Notes: generated by a model not told the origin, from the letters alone. A stretch of DNA of 50,709 bases from Desulfobotulus mexicanus (GCF_006175995.1 NZ_VDMB01000024.1:1-50709); one strand, 5' to 3'; shown: positions 27,581 to 37,915, counted from the first letter of the stretch. Made by a program: numbers and translations.

Positions 27581-28568
27581 AAACTCCCACCCGCCTTTCA
27601 AGGGTCTCAAAACAAAAGGTAAAGACCGTTGTAAAAAGAAGATAGATACATGCCGCAAGAATCAGTACATTAATGTTAAAATAAGCATTGAACATCTGAT
27701 CCGCTGCCCGCATCAGCTCCACCATGGCAATGGTGGATACAAGAGCCGTATCCTTGATCAGAGCAATAAACTCATTACCCATGGGAGGTATCAGTCTTTT
27801 ATAGGTCTGAGGAACAATTACCCGCCGCATGGCCTGGCCATAGGTCATGCCAATGGCTTTAGCAGCCTCCATCTGTCCGTCATCAATGCTTTCAATTCCC
27901 CCACGGATAATTTCAGCAAGATAGGCGGAATAATTAATACCAAGCCCCAGAAGAGCGGCAGTCAGAGGCTTGAGGGTTATTCCAAGACTGGGCAGGCCAT
28001 AATAGATGAAAAACAGCTGAAGCAGTAGCGGAGTTCCCCTGAAAAACCATATAATAAACCAGCAAAGTCCTGAAAGGGGCGGAATACGACTGATACGCCC
28101 CAGCGCTATCAGTAATCCGCCTATGGGAGACACTACCATGGTGACCAGCACCAGAGTCAGGGTCATCACAGCACCTTTAAGGAGAGCAGGCAGAAACATC
28201 CAGGCATCTTTAAAAAAAAGAATATAGGCTGGAAGAGTTTCCCTTTCCAGGGAGCGAAGAAAGTTGGCTGCCTCTACATTCTGGGGATAAGGGTCCAGCA
28301 CCTCCCTACAGGCTGCCATAGCTGCATCATAATCGCCCATGGCATGAAAAATCCTTGCCATCTGCATCCGGCTGCGAACAAAGGGGGCCACATCCCCGCC
28401 CTGATCAGGCGATGGTATGCCAATCAGAAGTGCTGCAGCTCCCTGAAGATCACCCGTTGCCATGACATTATCCGCTTTACGGAAAACAGATGCCGTATCT
28501 GCTACAACCAGACCAGGAGCAGACAAAAGACAGAGGACCAGAAAGATCCATTTTTCTATTCTCACCAT
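27567..28568 (-). CDS. Amino-acid ABC permease with secreted TPR-like N-terminal extension
   Basis: A 333-residue inner-membrane protein. Residues 1-23 look like a signal sequence (WIFLVLCLLSAPGLVVADT); residues 24-112 are soluble and include a TPR-like unit (RIFHAMGDYDAAMAACREVL and DPYPQNVEAANFL). From about residue 120 it is a normal HisM/GlnP-type permease with the EAA loop at 234-254 (EAAKAIGMTYGQAMRRVIVP) and GNEFIALIKDTAL. Ordinary permeases of this group have about 220 residues and no such extension, so a periplasmic helical module has been added, maybe to touch the binding protein encoded next door. The start at 28568 has an excellent AAGGAGAAGT; the open frame reaching back to 28751 would overlap the preceding gene. 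Confidence 0.9.
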   Translation of the reverse strand: MVRIEKWIFLVLCLLSAPGLVVADTASVFRKADNVMATGDLQGAAALLIGIPSPDQGGDVAPFVRSRMQMARIFHAMGDYDAAMAACREVLDPYPQNVEAANFLRSLERETLPAYILFFKDAWMFLPALLKGAVMTLTLVLVTMVVSPIGGLLIALGRISRIPPLSGLCWFIIWFFRGTPLLLQLFFIYYGLPSLGITLKPLTAALLGLGINYSAYLAEIIRGGIESIDDGQMEAAKAIGMTYGQAMRRVIVPQTYKRLIPPMGNEFIALIKDTALVSTIAMVELMRAADQMFNAYFNINVLILAACIYLLFTTVFTFCFETLERRVGVYEKR

Positions 28569-28610
28569 ACTTCTCCTTGCAGAACCTTTCACCCGGCTTC
28601 TTAAAACAGC

Positions 28611-28639
28611 TGCGCCCGCATTTTTAAGGTGCGGGCGCA
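28611..28639 (-). other. Intercistronic hairpin after the binding-protein gene
   Basis: tgcgcccgca (28611-28620) and tgcgggcgca (28630-28639) form a 10-bp, very GC-rich perfect stem with a 9-nt loop between the binding-protein and permease genes. There is no T-run after it on the minus strand. Such hairpins commonly protect the upstream message so that binding protein is made in excess over membrane subunits. Confidence 0.65.
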
Positions 28640-28668
28640 AAAACAGACAAAGACATATTATCCAAAAA

Positions 28669-29451
28669 CTACCATGCAGCCTTATCAACGATATTCTCAC
28701 CAAACCACTTTTCAGAAATGGTTCCAAGGCTGCCATCTGCCACCATGGCATCCAGCTCTGCCTGCACCCTGTTACGCAGACTTACATCTGCCTTACGGAA
28801 TGCCACACCAAAGGGTTCTTTTGTAATAAATCCAGGCAACACCTTGTATCTTCCTATACGTTTGGAAATGGCATCTCTGCCAACAACATTGTCTATAATG
28901 ACTGCATCCAGACGACCGCTTTCAAGGTCCAGAAGGGCTTTGGGATTATCCACATACTCCCTTACCTCCTTGGGAGCCTCGGGCAGTGCGCCCACAGCAT
29001 TCAGGGCGCTGGACCCCTTCTGCAGACCAATAACCATCCCACCCAGATCCCCATAGGAAGTAAAGCGGTTTTCATTAAACCGCACCACAACGACCTGTCC
29101 ATCCATGATATAGGGTTCTGTAAAATTCACCTGCTCAGCCCGTGCAGGGGTGATGGTCATACCATTCCAGATACAGTCAAATTTTCCGGAGTTGAGGGAG
29201 TGAATCACACCATCCCAGGCCGTGGGATGCCACTCAATGGCAACACCAATACGCTGGCCCAGGAGTTCTGCAGCATCAACGTCAAAACCGACCAGAGTAC
29301 CATCTTCAAGACGGTATCCCATGGGAGCAAAGGCATCATCCAGCCCTATAACAAGCTTTCCTGCATCCTGCACCCTTTTCCAGGAATTATCCGCATGGGC
29401 CGTTATGACCAGCGCCATGACACAGAAAAAAACAACCGCCAACTTTTTCAT
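28669..29451 (-). CDS. Amino-acid ABC transporter, periplasmic binding protein
   Basis: Family 3 solute-binding protein, 260 residues, first gene of the transporter operon. Residues 1-20 are a signal peptide (MKKLAVVFFCVMALVITAHA). The mature part shows KLVIGLDDAFAPMGYRLEDG, GFDVDAAELLGQRIGV, CIWNGMTITPARAEQVNFTE and the C-terminal lobe with FGVAFRKAD, all typical of polar amino-acid binding proteins. The ATG at 29451 follows AAGGAG; an open frame to 29514 has no such site. The ligand is not readable by eye; binding of a polar or charged amino acid is the default guess. Confidence 0.93.
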   Translation of the reverse strand: MKKLAVVFFCVMALVITAHADNSWKRVQDAGKLVIGLDDAFAPMGYRLEDGTLVGFDVDAAELLGQRIGVAIEWHPTAWDGVIHSLNSGKFDCIWNGMTITPARAEQVNFTEPYIMDGQVVVVRFNENRFTSYGDLGGMVIGLQKGSSALNAVGALPEAPKEVREYVDNPKALLDLESGRLDAVIIDNVVGRDAISKRIGRYKVLPGFITKEPFGVAFRKADVSLRNRVQAELDAMVADGSLGTISEKWFGENIVDKAAW

Positions 29452-29595
29452 TGTGCTCTCCTTGTTGTTTTTGAAGGTCAAAAGGGTCAGACCATTTGAC
29501 CGGAAAATAAACAACTTGAATCCATAACAAAAAATGCTTTAATGAAATGAAATTTTTTTTGCAAGTTTTTTATAGGTATTCAAAGGCCGGGAAGC

Positions 29596-29622
29596 GACAG
29601 CCCTGTACAAACAGGGCTTGTC
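29596..29622. other. Hairpin between lepA and the transporter operon
   Basis: gacagccctgt (29596-29606) pairs with acagggcttgtc (29611-29622) with one bulge and an ACAA loop. It lies just behind lepA on the minus strand but the T-run (29623-29630 complement) comes before the stem there, so it is not a standard terminator for lepA; it may still end transcription or be a protective structure. Confidence 0.4.
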
Positions 29623-29659
29623 AAAAAAAAGTTCCAGGGGAGCAAGACCTTCCCACTGA

Positions 29660-31453
29660 TCAGTCCCCGGTTTTCAGCACGGAAAGGAAAGCAGACTGAG
29701 GAATTTCCACCTGCCCTACCATCTTCATGCGCTTTTTACCTTTTTTCTGTTTTTCGAGCAACTTACGCTTACGACTGATATCCCCGCCATAACATTTAGC
29801 CGTCACATCCTTACGGAAGGCAGAAATGGTTTCCCTTGCCACTATCTTACCTCCAATGGCCGCCTGTATGGGAATCTTGAACTGCTGCCTGGGTATTTCT
29901 TCCCTCAAACGTTCACAGGCCATGCGCCCCCTGGCCTCTGCCTTGTCCTTATGAACCAGCTGAGCCAGCGCATCCACCTTCTCGGCATTCACAAGAATAT
30001 CAAGCTTTACCAGATCAGTTTCCCTGTGCTCTATTATATCATAGTCAAAGGAACCGTAACCCTGGGTAATACTTTTCAGTTTATCGTAAAAATCATAGAC
30101 AACCTCACCCAGAGGCAGCTCAAAGATCATCTCAAGGCGGCTGGATGTCAGATACTGATAATTCCTGTTAATCCCCCTGCGTTCCATACAAAGCTTCATC
30201 ACAGAACCCATATAGCGTTCCGGCACAATGATATTGGCCTTGATAAAAGGTTCCTTCACGCTTTTGATCAGGGTAGGGTCCGGATACAGAGCCGGATTGT
30301 CCACCACAATATTTTCACCGTCCATCAGTTCAAGATGGTAGCTTACGGAAGGGGCTGTTATAATCAGAGAAAGGTCAAACTCCCTTTCAAGGCGTTCCTG
30401 CACCACCTCTAGATGAAGCATGCCTAAAAAACCACAGCGAAAACCAAAACCTAAGGCAGCCGAACTGTCCTTTTCATACATGAGGGCAGCATCGTTGAGC
30501 TTGAGCTTTTCTATGGCAGTTGCCAGCTCCTCATAGTCATCGGAGGCCACGGGATAAATAGAGGAAAAAACAACGGGTTTGGCTTCATGGAAACCACCAA
30601 AGGCTTTGGTGCATGGTTTTTTGTGATGGGTGATCGTATCCCCGCAACGGGTATCACTCACGGTTTTAATTCCAGCGATCATGTATCCCACCTGCCCTGC
30701 ATTCAACACCTTCTGGGGATTGCGGACAATCTGAAAATAACCGACCTCTTCCACCTTGTACACAGCACCGTTGCTCATAAAACGGATTTCATCCCCGGCC
30801 TTCAGGGAACCATCCACGATACGCATGTGCACCACGGTTCCCCTGTAGGGATCATAATGGGAATCAAAGATCATGGCTTTCAGGGGAGCATCCGGATCTC
30901 CCTGCGGAGGCGGCAGATAGGCTACAATGGCTTCAAGCAGCTCAGGAATACCCGTCCCCTCCTTGGCGGAAGTCAGCACGGCATCAAAGGGGTCCAGCCC
31001 CAGATCATCGGCAATCTGTTCTTTCACCCATTCCACATTGGCGCTGGGGAGATCAATCTTATTGATCACAGGAATAATGGTCAGATCGTGCCCCATGGCA
31101 AGATAAAGATTGGCAAGGGTCTGGGCTTCCACCCCTTGAGTGGCATCCACCAGCAGAAGCGCACCCTCACAGGAGGCCAAAGCTCTGGATACTTCATAGG
31201 TAAAATCCACATGGCCCGGTGTATCAATCAGATTCAGTGAATAAACCTGACCGTCAGCAGCTTTATAGGGAAGGCAGACCGTCTGACTTTTAATGGTGAT
31301 TCCCCGCTCCTTTTCTATATCCATGGAGTCAAGAATCTGATCATGGAAATCCCTGTCCGCAATAATCCCTGTGGCTTGAATCAGACGATCGGAAAGGGTG
31401 GACTTACCATGGTCAATATGGGCTATTATGCTGAAATTTCTAATGTTTTTCAT
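29660..31453 (-). CDS. lepA: Elongation factor 4 (LepA)
   Basis: Ribosome-associated GTPase that acts on stalled or mistranslocated ribosomes. The 597-residue length is typical. G1 is [18 protein letters not shown], the switch region [12 protein letters not shown]3 DTPGHVDF, G4 NKIDLP and G5 SAKEGTG. The LepA-specific C-terminal domain is present ([20 protein letters not shown]-like residues with KKRMK). GGTGGGATAATTC precedes the ATG. No signal peptidase gene, a common lepA neighbour, is beside it. Confidence 0.97.
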   Translation of the reverse strand: MKNIRNFSIIAHIDHGKSTLSDRLIQATGIIADRDFHDQILDSMDIEKERGITIKSQTVCLPYKAADGQVYSLNLIDTPGHVDFTYEVSRALASCEGALLLVDATQGVEAQTLANLYLAMGHDLTIIPVINKIDLPSANVEWVKEQIADDLGLDPFDAVLTSAKEGTGIPELLEAIVAYLPPPQGDPDAPLKAMIFDSHYDPYRGTVVHMRIVDGSLKAGDEIRFMSNGAVYKVEEVGYFQIVRNPQKVLNAGQVGYMIAGIKTVSDTRCGDTITHHKKPCTKAFGGFHEAKPVVFSSIYPVASDDYEELATAIEKLKLNDAALMYEKDSSAALGFGFRCGFLGMLHLEVVQERLEREFDLSLIITAPSVSYHLELMDGENIVVDNPALYPDPTLIKSVKEPFIKANIIVPERYMGSVMKLCMERRGINRNYQYLTSSRLEMIFELPLGEVVYDFYDKLKSITQGYGSFDYDIIEHRETDLVKLDILVNAEKVDALAQLVHKDKAEARGRMACERLREEIPRQQFKIPIQAAIGGKIVARETISAFRKDVTAKCYGGDISRKRKLLEKQKKGKKRMKMVGQVEIPQSAFLSVLKTGD

Positions 31454-31525
31454 GAATTATCCCACCACCTTCTAAAATAACAGTCGCATACATCCTGGCA
31501 AACCAGGTAAAAATATATTTACCCC

Positions 31526-31567
31526 ATAAAAAAACGGGTAGCCGGAAACCGACAATCCGCTTTTTTT
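31526..31567 (-). terminator. Terminator of the PLP-decarboxylase gene
   Basis: On the minus strand CGGATTGTCGG and CCGGCTACCCG pair at 9 of 11 positions around a TTT loop (31535-31559) and are followed by GTTTTTTT. It lies 43 bp after the decarboxylase stop. Confidence 0.65.
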
Positions 31568-31609
31568 CTTCAGGCAAACCTTGTACCGAATACATAAGCC
31601 GCTGTCAAT

Positions 31610-33268
31610 TCACACTCCCGTCCCCTGAAGATCCAAGGAACTGTAATATTCACGATAAATAGCTTCCTGCTCATCCAGTATTTCCTTTAAAATTGAAAGA
31701 CTGGTTAAAGGATTCATCAATACCACACGCAGCACAACGGTTTCACCACCACCGGGAACACCCTTATCAATGGCAGTTCTCGATACAAAACTCTTACCGG
31801 ACTCCCTCTGTATCCTTTGAATATTTATATTAATGTCATTAATTTTCTCATTGAGCCTTGTCCGTTCAGCGCCACAGGACCGCAGCAGGGCTTCCTTCAA
31901 AGGTGTCGGACAGAAACGATAGGTAAGAATATTCAGCTCAGGAGCTGTTACCAGCTGCAGATTATCTCTTTTACGGATTTCTTCGGCAAGCTTACGGGCC
32001 AGATCAATGCCATGATCAATGAGCATGCCATAACCCTTCCTGCCCATAACTTTAATGGCTGAATCAAGGATCAGGGAATTGGCTTCACGGGTTCCTGCAA
32101 GGGTTTTAATTCCCAGATCCACAGACCCCCTGCGGATAATGTAATTGGCATGGTAACTGATGGCATCCAGATGGAAAGGATCACGGAAATAAACCATGCC
32201 GCAGGTCATGGGCATATAGAACTGCTTATGGCCGTCAATGGTAACGGAGTCTGCCAGCTCAATCCCATCCATCAGATGCCTGTAACGGTCGCTCATCAGG
32301 GTAGGCCCGCCCCATGCCGCATCCACATGGAAATGGATACCCGCTTCCCGGCAGAGTTCTCCCATCTTGCGCAGAGGATCTACGGTTCCGGTTTCCGTAG
32401 CCCCCGCAATCCCCACCACGGCAAGAATTCTTGTTCTGGGATCTGCCTTGTATTCTGCAATTTTCCGGCGCAGTGCCGGAAGGCAGATACGGTTTTCACC
32501 ATCCACATCAATGGTTACAAGGTTGCGGTTCCCAAGCCCCAGAACCCCCACGGCCTTGCGCATAGAGTAATGGCCCCGCCGTGAAACCAGAATGACACAA
32601 CGGTCAATGTCATAGGCCCTGTAAGCCTCGGCAAGCCCATCGGCCTCCACCCCGTCAAAACCTTCTCTGGGTCCCAGCAGTCTATTTCTGGCAACCCACA
32701 GAGCAGTAAGATTGGCAGCTGTGCCCCCTTCCGTGAAAACCCCAAGGGTGGCATCCGTACTCTGAACATATTTTTCATAAAAGTCTGGTTCCATGCCGTA
32801 AACCAGACGATGCAGCCTTGCTGTCACCTGCCGCTCCACAATGGATACAACCTTGGATGTCTCAACCTTAACCACATTCTGATTCAAGGCCGCAACAATG
32901 GCCTTGAAAAGAACCATGAAAAAAGGAATGGCAGAAGTCATATGCCCCACAAAATAGGGGGATGAGACATTAACGGCCTGAGGTGCAATACGATCAATTA
33001 TATCAGAAATCACTTCCGGAAGTTTTTTTTCCGGCTCAAAGCATATGGTGCTGTCCATATAGCCCAAAGCCAGCTCTTTAAGCCCTATTTCCTCGGTAAC
33101 CCCCACGTGGTTGTGCAGAAACTCCTGCAACCCGAAAAGAATCTGCTCCATGTAACCAACCAGCTTGGCCCGGTCAGCCTCAGTGTCCGGCTGGATAAAA
33201 AGCCTGAGCATCTGCTCCCAGTCACCATCCCTTACAGAAGGTGCTTCAAAACTCAATCCCTGTCGCAT
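31610..33268 (-). CDS. panP: PLP-dependent aspartate 1-decarboxylase-like protein (PanP type)
   Basis: Group II pyridoxal-phosphate decarboxylase of 552 residues, close in length to Vibrio PanP (about 548), which makes beta-alanine from aspartate for pantothenate and coenzyme A. Visible are YFVGHMTSAIP, FTEGGTAANLTALWVARN for cofactor phosphate contacts, HYSMRKAVGVLGLG, HVDAAWGGP with the Asp that pairs with the pyridine nitrogen, and VTIDGHKQFYMPMTCGMVYF with the Schiff-base Lys. The C-terminal part has SRTAIDKGVPGGGETVVLRVVLMNP. Related glutamate or tyrosine decarboxylases share the fold, so substrate is inferred. The ATG at 33268 follows GGGGCGGGACC. It is monocistronic with a terminator at 31526. 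Confidence 0.85.
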   Translation of the reverse strand: MRQGLSFEAPSVRDGDWEQMLRLFIQPDTEADRAKLVGYMEQILFGLQEFLHNHVGVTEEIGLKELALGYMDSTICFEPEKKLPEVISDIIDRIAPQAVNVSSPYFVGHMTSAIPFFMVLFKAIVAALNQNVVKVETSKVVSIVERQVTARLHRLVYGMEPDFYEKYVQSTDATLGVFTEGGTAANLTALWVARNRLLGPREGFDGVEADGLAEAYRAYDIDRCVILVSRRGHYSMRKAVGVLGLGNRNLVTIDVDGENRICLPALRRKIAEYKADPRTRILAVVGIAGATETGTVDPLRKMGELCREAGIHFHVDAAWGGPTLMSDRYRHLMDGIELADSVTIDGHKQFYMPMTCGMVYFRDPFHLDAISYHANYIIRRGSVDLGIKTLAGTREANSLILDSAIKVMGRKGYGMLIDHGIDLARKLAEEIRKRDNLQLVTAPELNILTYRFCPTPLKEALLRSCGAERTRLNEKINDININIQRIQRESGKSFVSRTAIDKGVPGGGETVVLRVVLMNPLTSLSILKEILDEQEAIYREYYSSLDLQGTGV

Positions 33269-33679
33269 GGTCCCCGCCCCATGGTCTTCTGGTTTCCGGC
33301 TTATGAGCCTTAAAAAAAATACTGCCTCCCCAGCAGTACATTCTTTTTTCCCTTAAAGCTGATCTGAACCTCAATTTTTTCTACCTGCCGCTTCCCCTTA
33401 GCAGACTGATGGAAATTTCACGAATCTTTTTTTCATAACTTTTATTATCTATATATAATTGTCCTTTAAGGTTTGCGCATGTAAACATGTTTGAAAAAAA
33501 AAAACAACGGCCGTTTCTTTTTTTTTTAGTCTCAGAAAACCCGACAGATCCGTGGGAGTGCCTGAGTGTTGACACCAGCCCCACTTCACCGTATCTTTGG
33601 TTGTTTTTTCAGGAAGGGTTGCCTTTACTTTTTTCATGGAAGAAGCTCCCCTTCACAATGTCCAGCTTACGGAGCCGTC
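33269..33679. other. Divergent gene-free region with palindromes
   Basis: About 410 bp between the divergent decarboxylase and GerMN genes. It contains an A11 run, the palindrome aacggccgtt (33506-33515) and a T10 run, which together could fold as a bidirectional terminator. At 33552-33584 there is a nested fold: gtggg/cccac outside and gtgt-tg-acac inside. Open frames here lack ribosome sites and I do not recognise any product. Confidence 0.45.
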
Positions 33680-34243
33680 ATGAAACTTCCTCCCATCCCC
33701 GTCTTTATCATCGGCGCACTGCTGATTGCCCTTGCCTTCTGGGCCGGGATGCGGCTAAGCGGAGACGGCATGCTGCCTAAACCGGACATCCATACAATGC
33801 TGCCGGAAGACGGAAGGTCCCATACAAAGGAAAAGGCTTACCTTTACTTTGCCCATCCCGCATCGGATACGCTTTCGGCAGAAGCACGGGAGCTTTCCCT
33901 TACAGGGACTCCTCAGGACAAGACCCGCATCATTCTGGAAGCCCTTATCACCGGTCCTTCCATGGAGGGCAGCTCCACCCTGCCCGAAGGCACAAAACTT
34001 CTGGCCCTGTACACCGAAGGCAATATGGCGGTTCTGGATTTTCACCCGGACATCCGCAACAATCATCCCGGTGGCAGCCAGGGAGAACTCATGACCATTT
34101 ATGCTCTGGTTAATTCCATTGTAATTAACGTACCGGAAATTCGAAAGGTCAAGATACTGATTGCAGGCCAGGAGCAGGACACCCTGGCGGGGCATATCGA
34201 TATCCGGCATCCACTTACCGCTAATATGATGATTGTAAGATGA
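33680..34243 (+). CDS. GerMN-domain protein, membrane-anchored
   Basis: A 187-residue protein: residues 5-27 form one N-terminal membrane segment ([19 protein letters not shown]), the rest is a GerMN domain with the pattern [39 protein letters not shown] and the [19 protein letters not shown] helix. GerMN occurs in spore germination protein GerM and in many non-sporulating bacteria as a periplasmic module of uncertain role. ATG 33680 with GGAG is chosen; the frame is open further upstream but not conserved. The gene stop overlaps the EF-G start (ATGA), an odd coupling of an envelope protein with a translation factor. Confidence 0.85.
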   Translation: MKLPPIPVFIIGALLIALAFWAGMRLSGDGMLPKPDIHTMLPEDGRSHTKEKAYLYFAHPASDTLSAEARELSLTGTPQDKTRIILEALITGPSMEGSSTLPEGTKLLALYTEGNMAVLDFHPDIRNNHPGGSQGELMTIYALVNSIVINVPEIRKVKILIAGQEQDTLAGHIDIRHPLTANMMIVR

Positions 34244-36270
34244 CTCAGATAAAACTCTCCCAGATCCGGAATATAGGTATCATGGCCCACATTGATGCGG
34301 GCAAGACAACCGTCACCGAGCGTATTCTTTTTTATACAGGCCGCTCCCACAAAATAGGTGAAGTCCATGACGGCGAAGCCACCATGGACTGGATGCCCGA
34401 TGAGCAGGAACGGGGCATCACCATAACCAGTGCTGTAACCACCTGTGACTGGAAAGACAGCCGTATTCAAGTAATTGACACCCCTGGACATGTAGATTTT
34501 ACCATAGAGGTGGAAAGATCCTTAAGGGTTCTGGACGGCGCCATCGGTGTTTTCTGTGCCGTGGGTGGTGTACAGCCCCAGAGCGAAACCGTCTGGCGAC
34601 AAGCTGATAAATACCATGTACCCAAAATTGCCTTTGTTAATAAAATGGATCGTATAGGTGCGGATTTTTATGCCGTAGTTGAACAGATCCGGGAAAAACT
34701 GGGAGCAAATCCAGTCCCCATTGCCCTGCCCCTTGGGTCTGAAGACCGTTTTTCCGGTATTATTGATCTTTTGAAGATGAAAGCCATCATATGGGATGAA
34801 GAAGGTCTCGGAGCCACCTTCGATGAGGTCGAAATTCCTGAAGATATGCAGGAAGAAGTCCTTGAAGCCAGGGAAAAACTCCTGGAGGCCGTAGCTGAAA
34901 CCGATGACCTTCTGATGGAAAAATATCTTTCCGAAGAAAACATAACAGAAGAAGAAATTGTATCGGCCCTTCGCAGAGCCACCATTGATCTGAAAATGGT
35001 TCCAGTTCTCTGCGGATCTGCTCTTAAAAATAAAGGAATCCAGTCTCTGCTGGATGCCATTACAGCCTATCTTCCAAGCCCTGCGGATGTCCCCCCTGTG
35101 GAAGGGATTATCCCCGGTACAGAAGAAAAAATACATTTTCCGCCCAAATCCGCAGAACCCCTTTCAGCTCTTATTTTCAAGGTCTCCATGCCCGAAGGAA
35201 GAAAGCTGGTTTACGCCCGTATCTATTCAGGAAAAATCAAGGAGGGGGACGAAGTTTTTAACCCCACACTGAACCGTAAAGAACGGGTCTCACGCATCCT
35301 TCTTATGCATGCCAACAAAAAACAACGCATCCCCGATGCCGGCCCCGGAAGCCTTGTGGGACTGGTGGGACTCAAGGATTCCGCCACAGGTGACACCCTC
35401 TGCTGGCCCAACCATCCAGTAATGCTGGAACGCATTGATATCTATGAGCCTGTTATCTCCCTTGCCATTGAACCCAAGACCCATGGGGATCAGGAAAAGC
35501 TGGAACAGGTGACAGCAAAACTCCTGGACGAGGATCCGACCCTTCGGATCAAACAGGACCCGGATACGGGGCAGATAATTCTTTCGGGTATGGGAGAGCT
35601 TCATCTGGAAGTTATTGTCAGCCGCATGTCACGGGAGTTCAATACCCAGGTGAATGTGGGCCGGCCTCAGGTGGTACACAGGGAAACCCTTTCAGCAGCA
35701 TCCAGAGGAGAAGCCGTTTTTGATCGTGAAATTACCGGCACAAAGCACTACGCCCGAATCGTTCTTAGCCTTCAGCCTCTGGAACGGGGAGCCGGTGTCC
35801 GTGTCTCATCAAAACTTCCCGAAGATCTTCTCCGCCCGGTACTGAAGGAAGCGATGGAAAAAGGAATCCGGGAAGCCTTTGGTGCAGGCCCTCTGATGGG
35901 CTATCCTGCCACAGACCTTGAAGCTGTTGTTCTGGAAGCGGAAATCCGGGAAGGCAGTGATACGGAGCTGGCCTTCACCGTTACCGCATCCATGGCCTGC
36001 AGGCAGGCCATGGTGCAGGGGCAGGCCCTTCTGCTGGAACCCATCATGAATGTGGAAATATTTGTACCCGATGATCATATGGGTGAGGTCATCGGAGACA
36101 TCAACAGCAGAGGCGGAAAAATAGAAGGCATCGCTCCCAAATCCGGTATCCAGGAAATCAGGGCCACGGTACCCCTCAAGAAAATGTTCGGATATTCAAC
36201 GGACCTGAGATCCGCAACCCAGGGGCGGGGGAATTACGTCATGGTATTCTCCCACTTTGACGCTCCCTGA
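34240..36270 (+). CDS. fusA: Elongation factor G (EF-G)
   Basis: Translational GTPase of 676 residues, a little shorter than the usual about 690-700. G1 is [17 protein letters not shown], switch [14 protein letters not shown]3 [10 protein letters not shown]4 NKMDRIG and G5 CGSALKNKG. Domains II to V are complete, ending [21 protein letters not shown]. The surrounding genes are not the str operon (rpsL, rpsG, tuf), so this could be a second EF-G copy specialised in translocation or recycling. Its ATG lies inside the stop codon region of the GerMN gene. The M48 protease gene converges 34 bp after the stop. Confidence 0.92.
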   Translation: MTQIKLSQIRNIGIMAHIDAGKTTVTERILFYTGRSHKIGEVHDGEATMDWMPDEQERGITITSAVTTCDWKDSRIQVIDTPGHVDFTIEVERSLRVLDGAIGVFCAVGGVQPQSETVWRQADKYHVPKIAFVNKMDRIGADFYAVVEQIREKLGANPVPIALPLGSEDRFSGIIDLLKMKAIIWDEEGLGATFDEVEIPEDMQEEVLEAREKLLEAVAETDDLLMEKYLSEENITEEEIVSALRRATIDLKMVPVLCGSALKNKGIQSLLDAITAYLPSPADVPPVEGIIPGTEEKIHFPPKSAEPLSALIFKVSMPEGRKLVYARIYSGKIKEGDEVFNPTLNRKERVSRILLMHANKKQRIPDAGPGSLVGLVGLKDSATGDTLCWPNHPVMLERIDIYEPVISLAIEPKTHGDQEKLEQVTAKLLDEDPTLRIKQDPDTGQIILSGMGELHLEVIVSRMSREFNTQVNVGRPQVVHRETLSAASRGEAVFDREITGTKHYARIVLSLQPLERGAGVRVSSKLPEDLLRPVLKEAMEKGIREAFGAGPLMGYPATDLEAVVLEAEIREGSDTELAFTVTASMACRQAMVQGQALLLEPIMNVEIFVPDDHMGEVIGDINSRGGKIEGIAPKSGIQEIRATVPLKKMFGYSTDLRSATQGRGNYVMVFSHFDAP

Positions 36271-36303
36271 AATCTTTAAGCTCCCATGTAAAGCAAATCA
36301 TTT

Positions 36304-37764
36304 TCAGCGTCTTTCCGGGGAAGCCTTCCTTAACTGTCTTGCAATGGCTTTCCGCCGCTCACGGGCATCCCTGCTTTCCTGTGAATCCTCGGCAAGCAGG
36401 GAAATGCTCCTTGCATAATGAAAATCGGCATTGGTGAAATCCCGGGTTCCCTGATGATAACGGCCCAGATGATAATGGGCCAGCCCATCCCGGCCCATGC
36501 GGCCCAAAACCTCTCCCAGGGCATAACGGGCACCAATAAGGCCAGGAGCCATTTCCAGCACTTCTTCATAGGTTTTTACGGCTTCTTCATAGCGGCCAAG
36601 GGCGGCATAGGCCCGGCCCAGATCAAAAAAAACTTCCGGGTCACCGGTATCCGGCGCTATATTTTTCAAAAGCATAATTGCTGCCTCAGGCTGACCGGCA
36701 TGGAAACGGATTCTGCCAAGATCACTGATAACAACCTTGTCCATGGGATTAGCTCTGGTCACAATTTCCATGTTTTTAAGGGCTTCATCCCTGTCACCAT
36801 TCCGGATCAGCGCCAGTGCGAAGGCATGGCGGACGGAAAGATTGTCCGGATCTTTTTCCAGCCTCTGCCGGAGATGGGACACAGCAGGACCGGAATCCGT
36901 ATAACGGGCCTGAAGACGATCCCGTACATGGGCAAACCGCACATTGTCAGAAGGATTCTCCCGGCCTTCATTTAAGGAGTTTTTCTGACGGGATTTCAAC
37001 CATGCCCCGACAAAGACAATGCGCTCTTCGGTGCCGGGATGAGTTCTCAGATAGGTGGGGATATCATCTGTGGTATACCACTCCTTGCCCCGGATTTTTC
37101 GGAGCATGGTCAAAAGTCCTTCACCTCCGTAGCCCGCTGAGCTAAGGTAGCCGAGTCCCCTTTCATCGGCCTCCCGCTCATTTTCCCGGCTGTAGGATAA
37201 AAGGGCAGACTTGCCCGCTGCCTGGCTTCCCATGATCAGACCAAAGGCCGCATCGGGACTGGCACCACCAACGGCGGCAAGAATACCGGCGGCAAGGCCT
37301 GCAAGGGTACCTATCCCTACTTTTTTTGACCGGGCCACGAGCTCTGAAATATGCCTGCAGGTCACATGGGCAATTTCATGCCCCAGAATACCGGCCAGCT
37401 CCTCTTCACTTTCCATGGCCAGTATAAGTCCTGAATGTATATAAATATGCCCGCCGGGTCCGGCAAAGGCATTATAAGAAGAATCCAGAACCACATTAAA
37501 GGTAATGGGAAAGGGAGGGTCTTCAAGGACATCCACAATGCGCGCCCCCACTTCCCGCACATATCCTGTAATAACAGGATCCCTTACCAGACGGTGGGTG
37601 GCATGAATGTAGCGGACAAACTCTTCTGCCAGCACCTCTTCCTGCTGAAGGGTAAGGGAAAAGACAGGAGGGGGAGGCAGCATGAAAAAAAATACCAGGG
37701 AACTAAGGAGAAAAACACGGTTGACAGCCTGCTGTAAAAGCGACATGAATCGTCTTTCTTTCAT
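36304..37764 (-). CDS. Periplasmic M48 metalloprotease with TPR repeats (BepA-like)
   Basis: A 486-residue secreted protease. Residues 1-35 contain a long hydrophobic signal (VFLLSSLVFFFMLPPPPVFS). The zinc motif HEIAH is at 129-133, preceded by NAFAGPGGHIYIHSGL, and the third ligand Glu is in the SRENEREADERG block. From about residue 290 there are five or six TPR units (ARYALGEVLGRMGRDGLAHY and others). The architecture matches BepA/YfgC, which maintains outer-membrane protein assembly by degrading stalled barrels. The start at 37764 is the second in-frame ATG; others at 37791 and 37746 are possible. It diverges from parA over a 151-bp gap. Confidence 0.9.
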   Translation of the reverse strand: MKERRFMSLLQQAVNRVFLLSSLVFFFMLPPPPVFSLTLQQEEVLAEEFVRYIHATHRLVRDPVITGYVREVGARIVDVLEDPPFPITFNVVLDSSYNAFAGPGGHIYIHSGLILAMESEEELAGILGHEIAHVTCRHISELVARSKKVGIGTLAGLAAGILAAVGGASPDAAFGLIMGSQAAGKSALLSYSRENEREADERGLGYLSSAGYGGEGLLTMLRKIRGKEWYTTDDIPTYLRTHPGTEERIVFVGAWLKSRQKNSLNEGRENPSDNVRFAHVRDRLQARYTDSGPAVSHLRQRLEKDPDNLSVRHAFALALIRNGDRDEALKNMEIVTRANPMDKVVISDLGRIRFHAGQPEAAIMLLKNIAPDTGDPEVFFDLGRAYAALGRYEEAVKTYEEVLEMAPGLIGARYALGEVLGRMGRDGLAHYHLGRYHQGTRDFTNADFHYARSISLLAEDSQESRDARERRKAIARQLRKASPERR

Positions 37765-37915
37765 GGCATGGGATCCTTCGGCGGTAAGCATACAGAGATA
37801 TCAAGGATATTTTTAAAAATCTGCCTGCTTTTTAAACTGCTGATTTCAAACTACCGGGCCGTCCCGAATCCTTTGCTTTGCAATTCACCGGAACTATGGT
37901 AGAGGCATATTCGTT

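Noticed and set aside
33099-33114. parS-like core (ccacgtgg)
   Set aside because: Only the central palindrome matches; the outer arms do not fit the parS consensus, and the site lies inside the decarboxylase coding sequence.
33449-33637. 62-codon minus-strand open frame
   Set aside because: No ribosome site, crosses homopolymer runs, and no product recognised.
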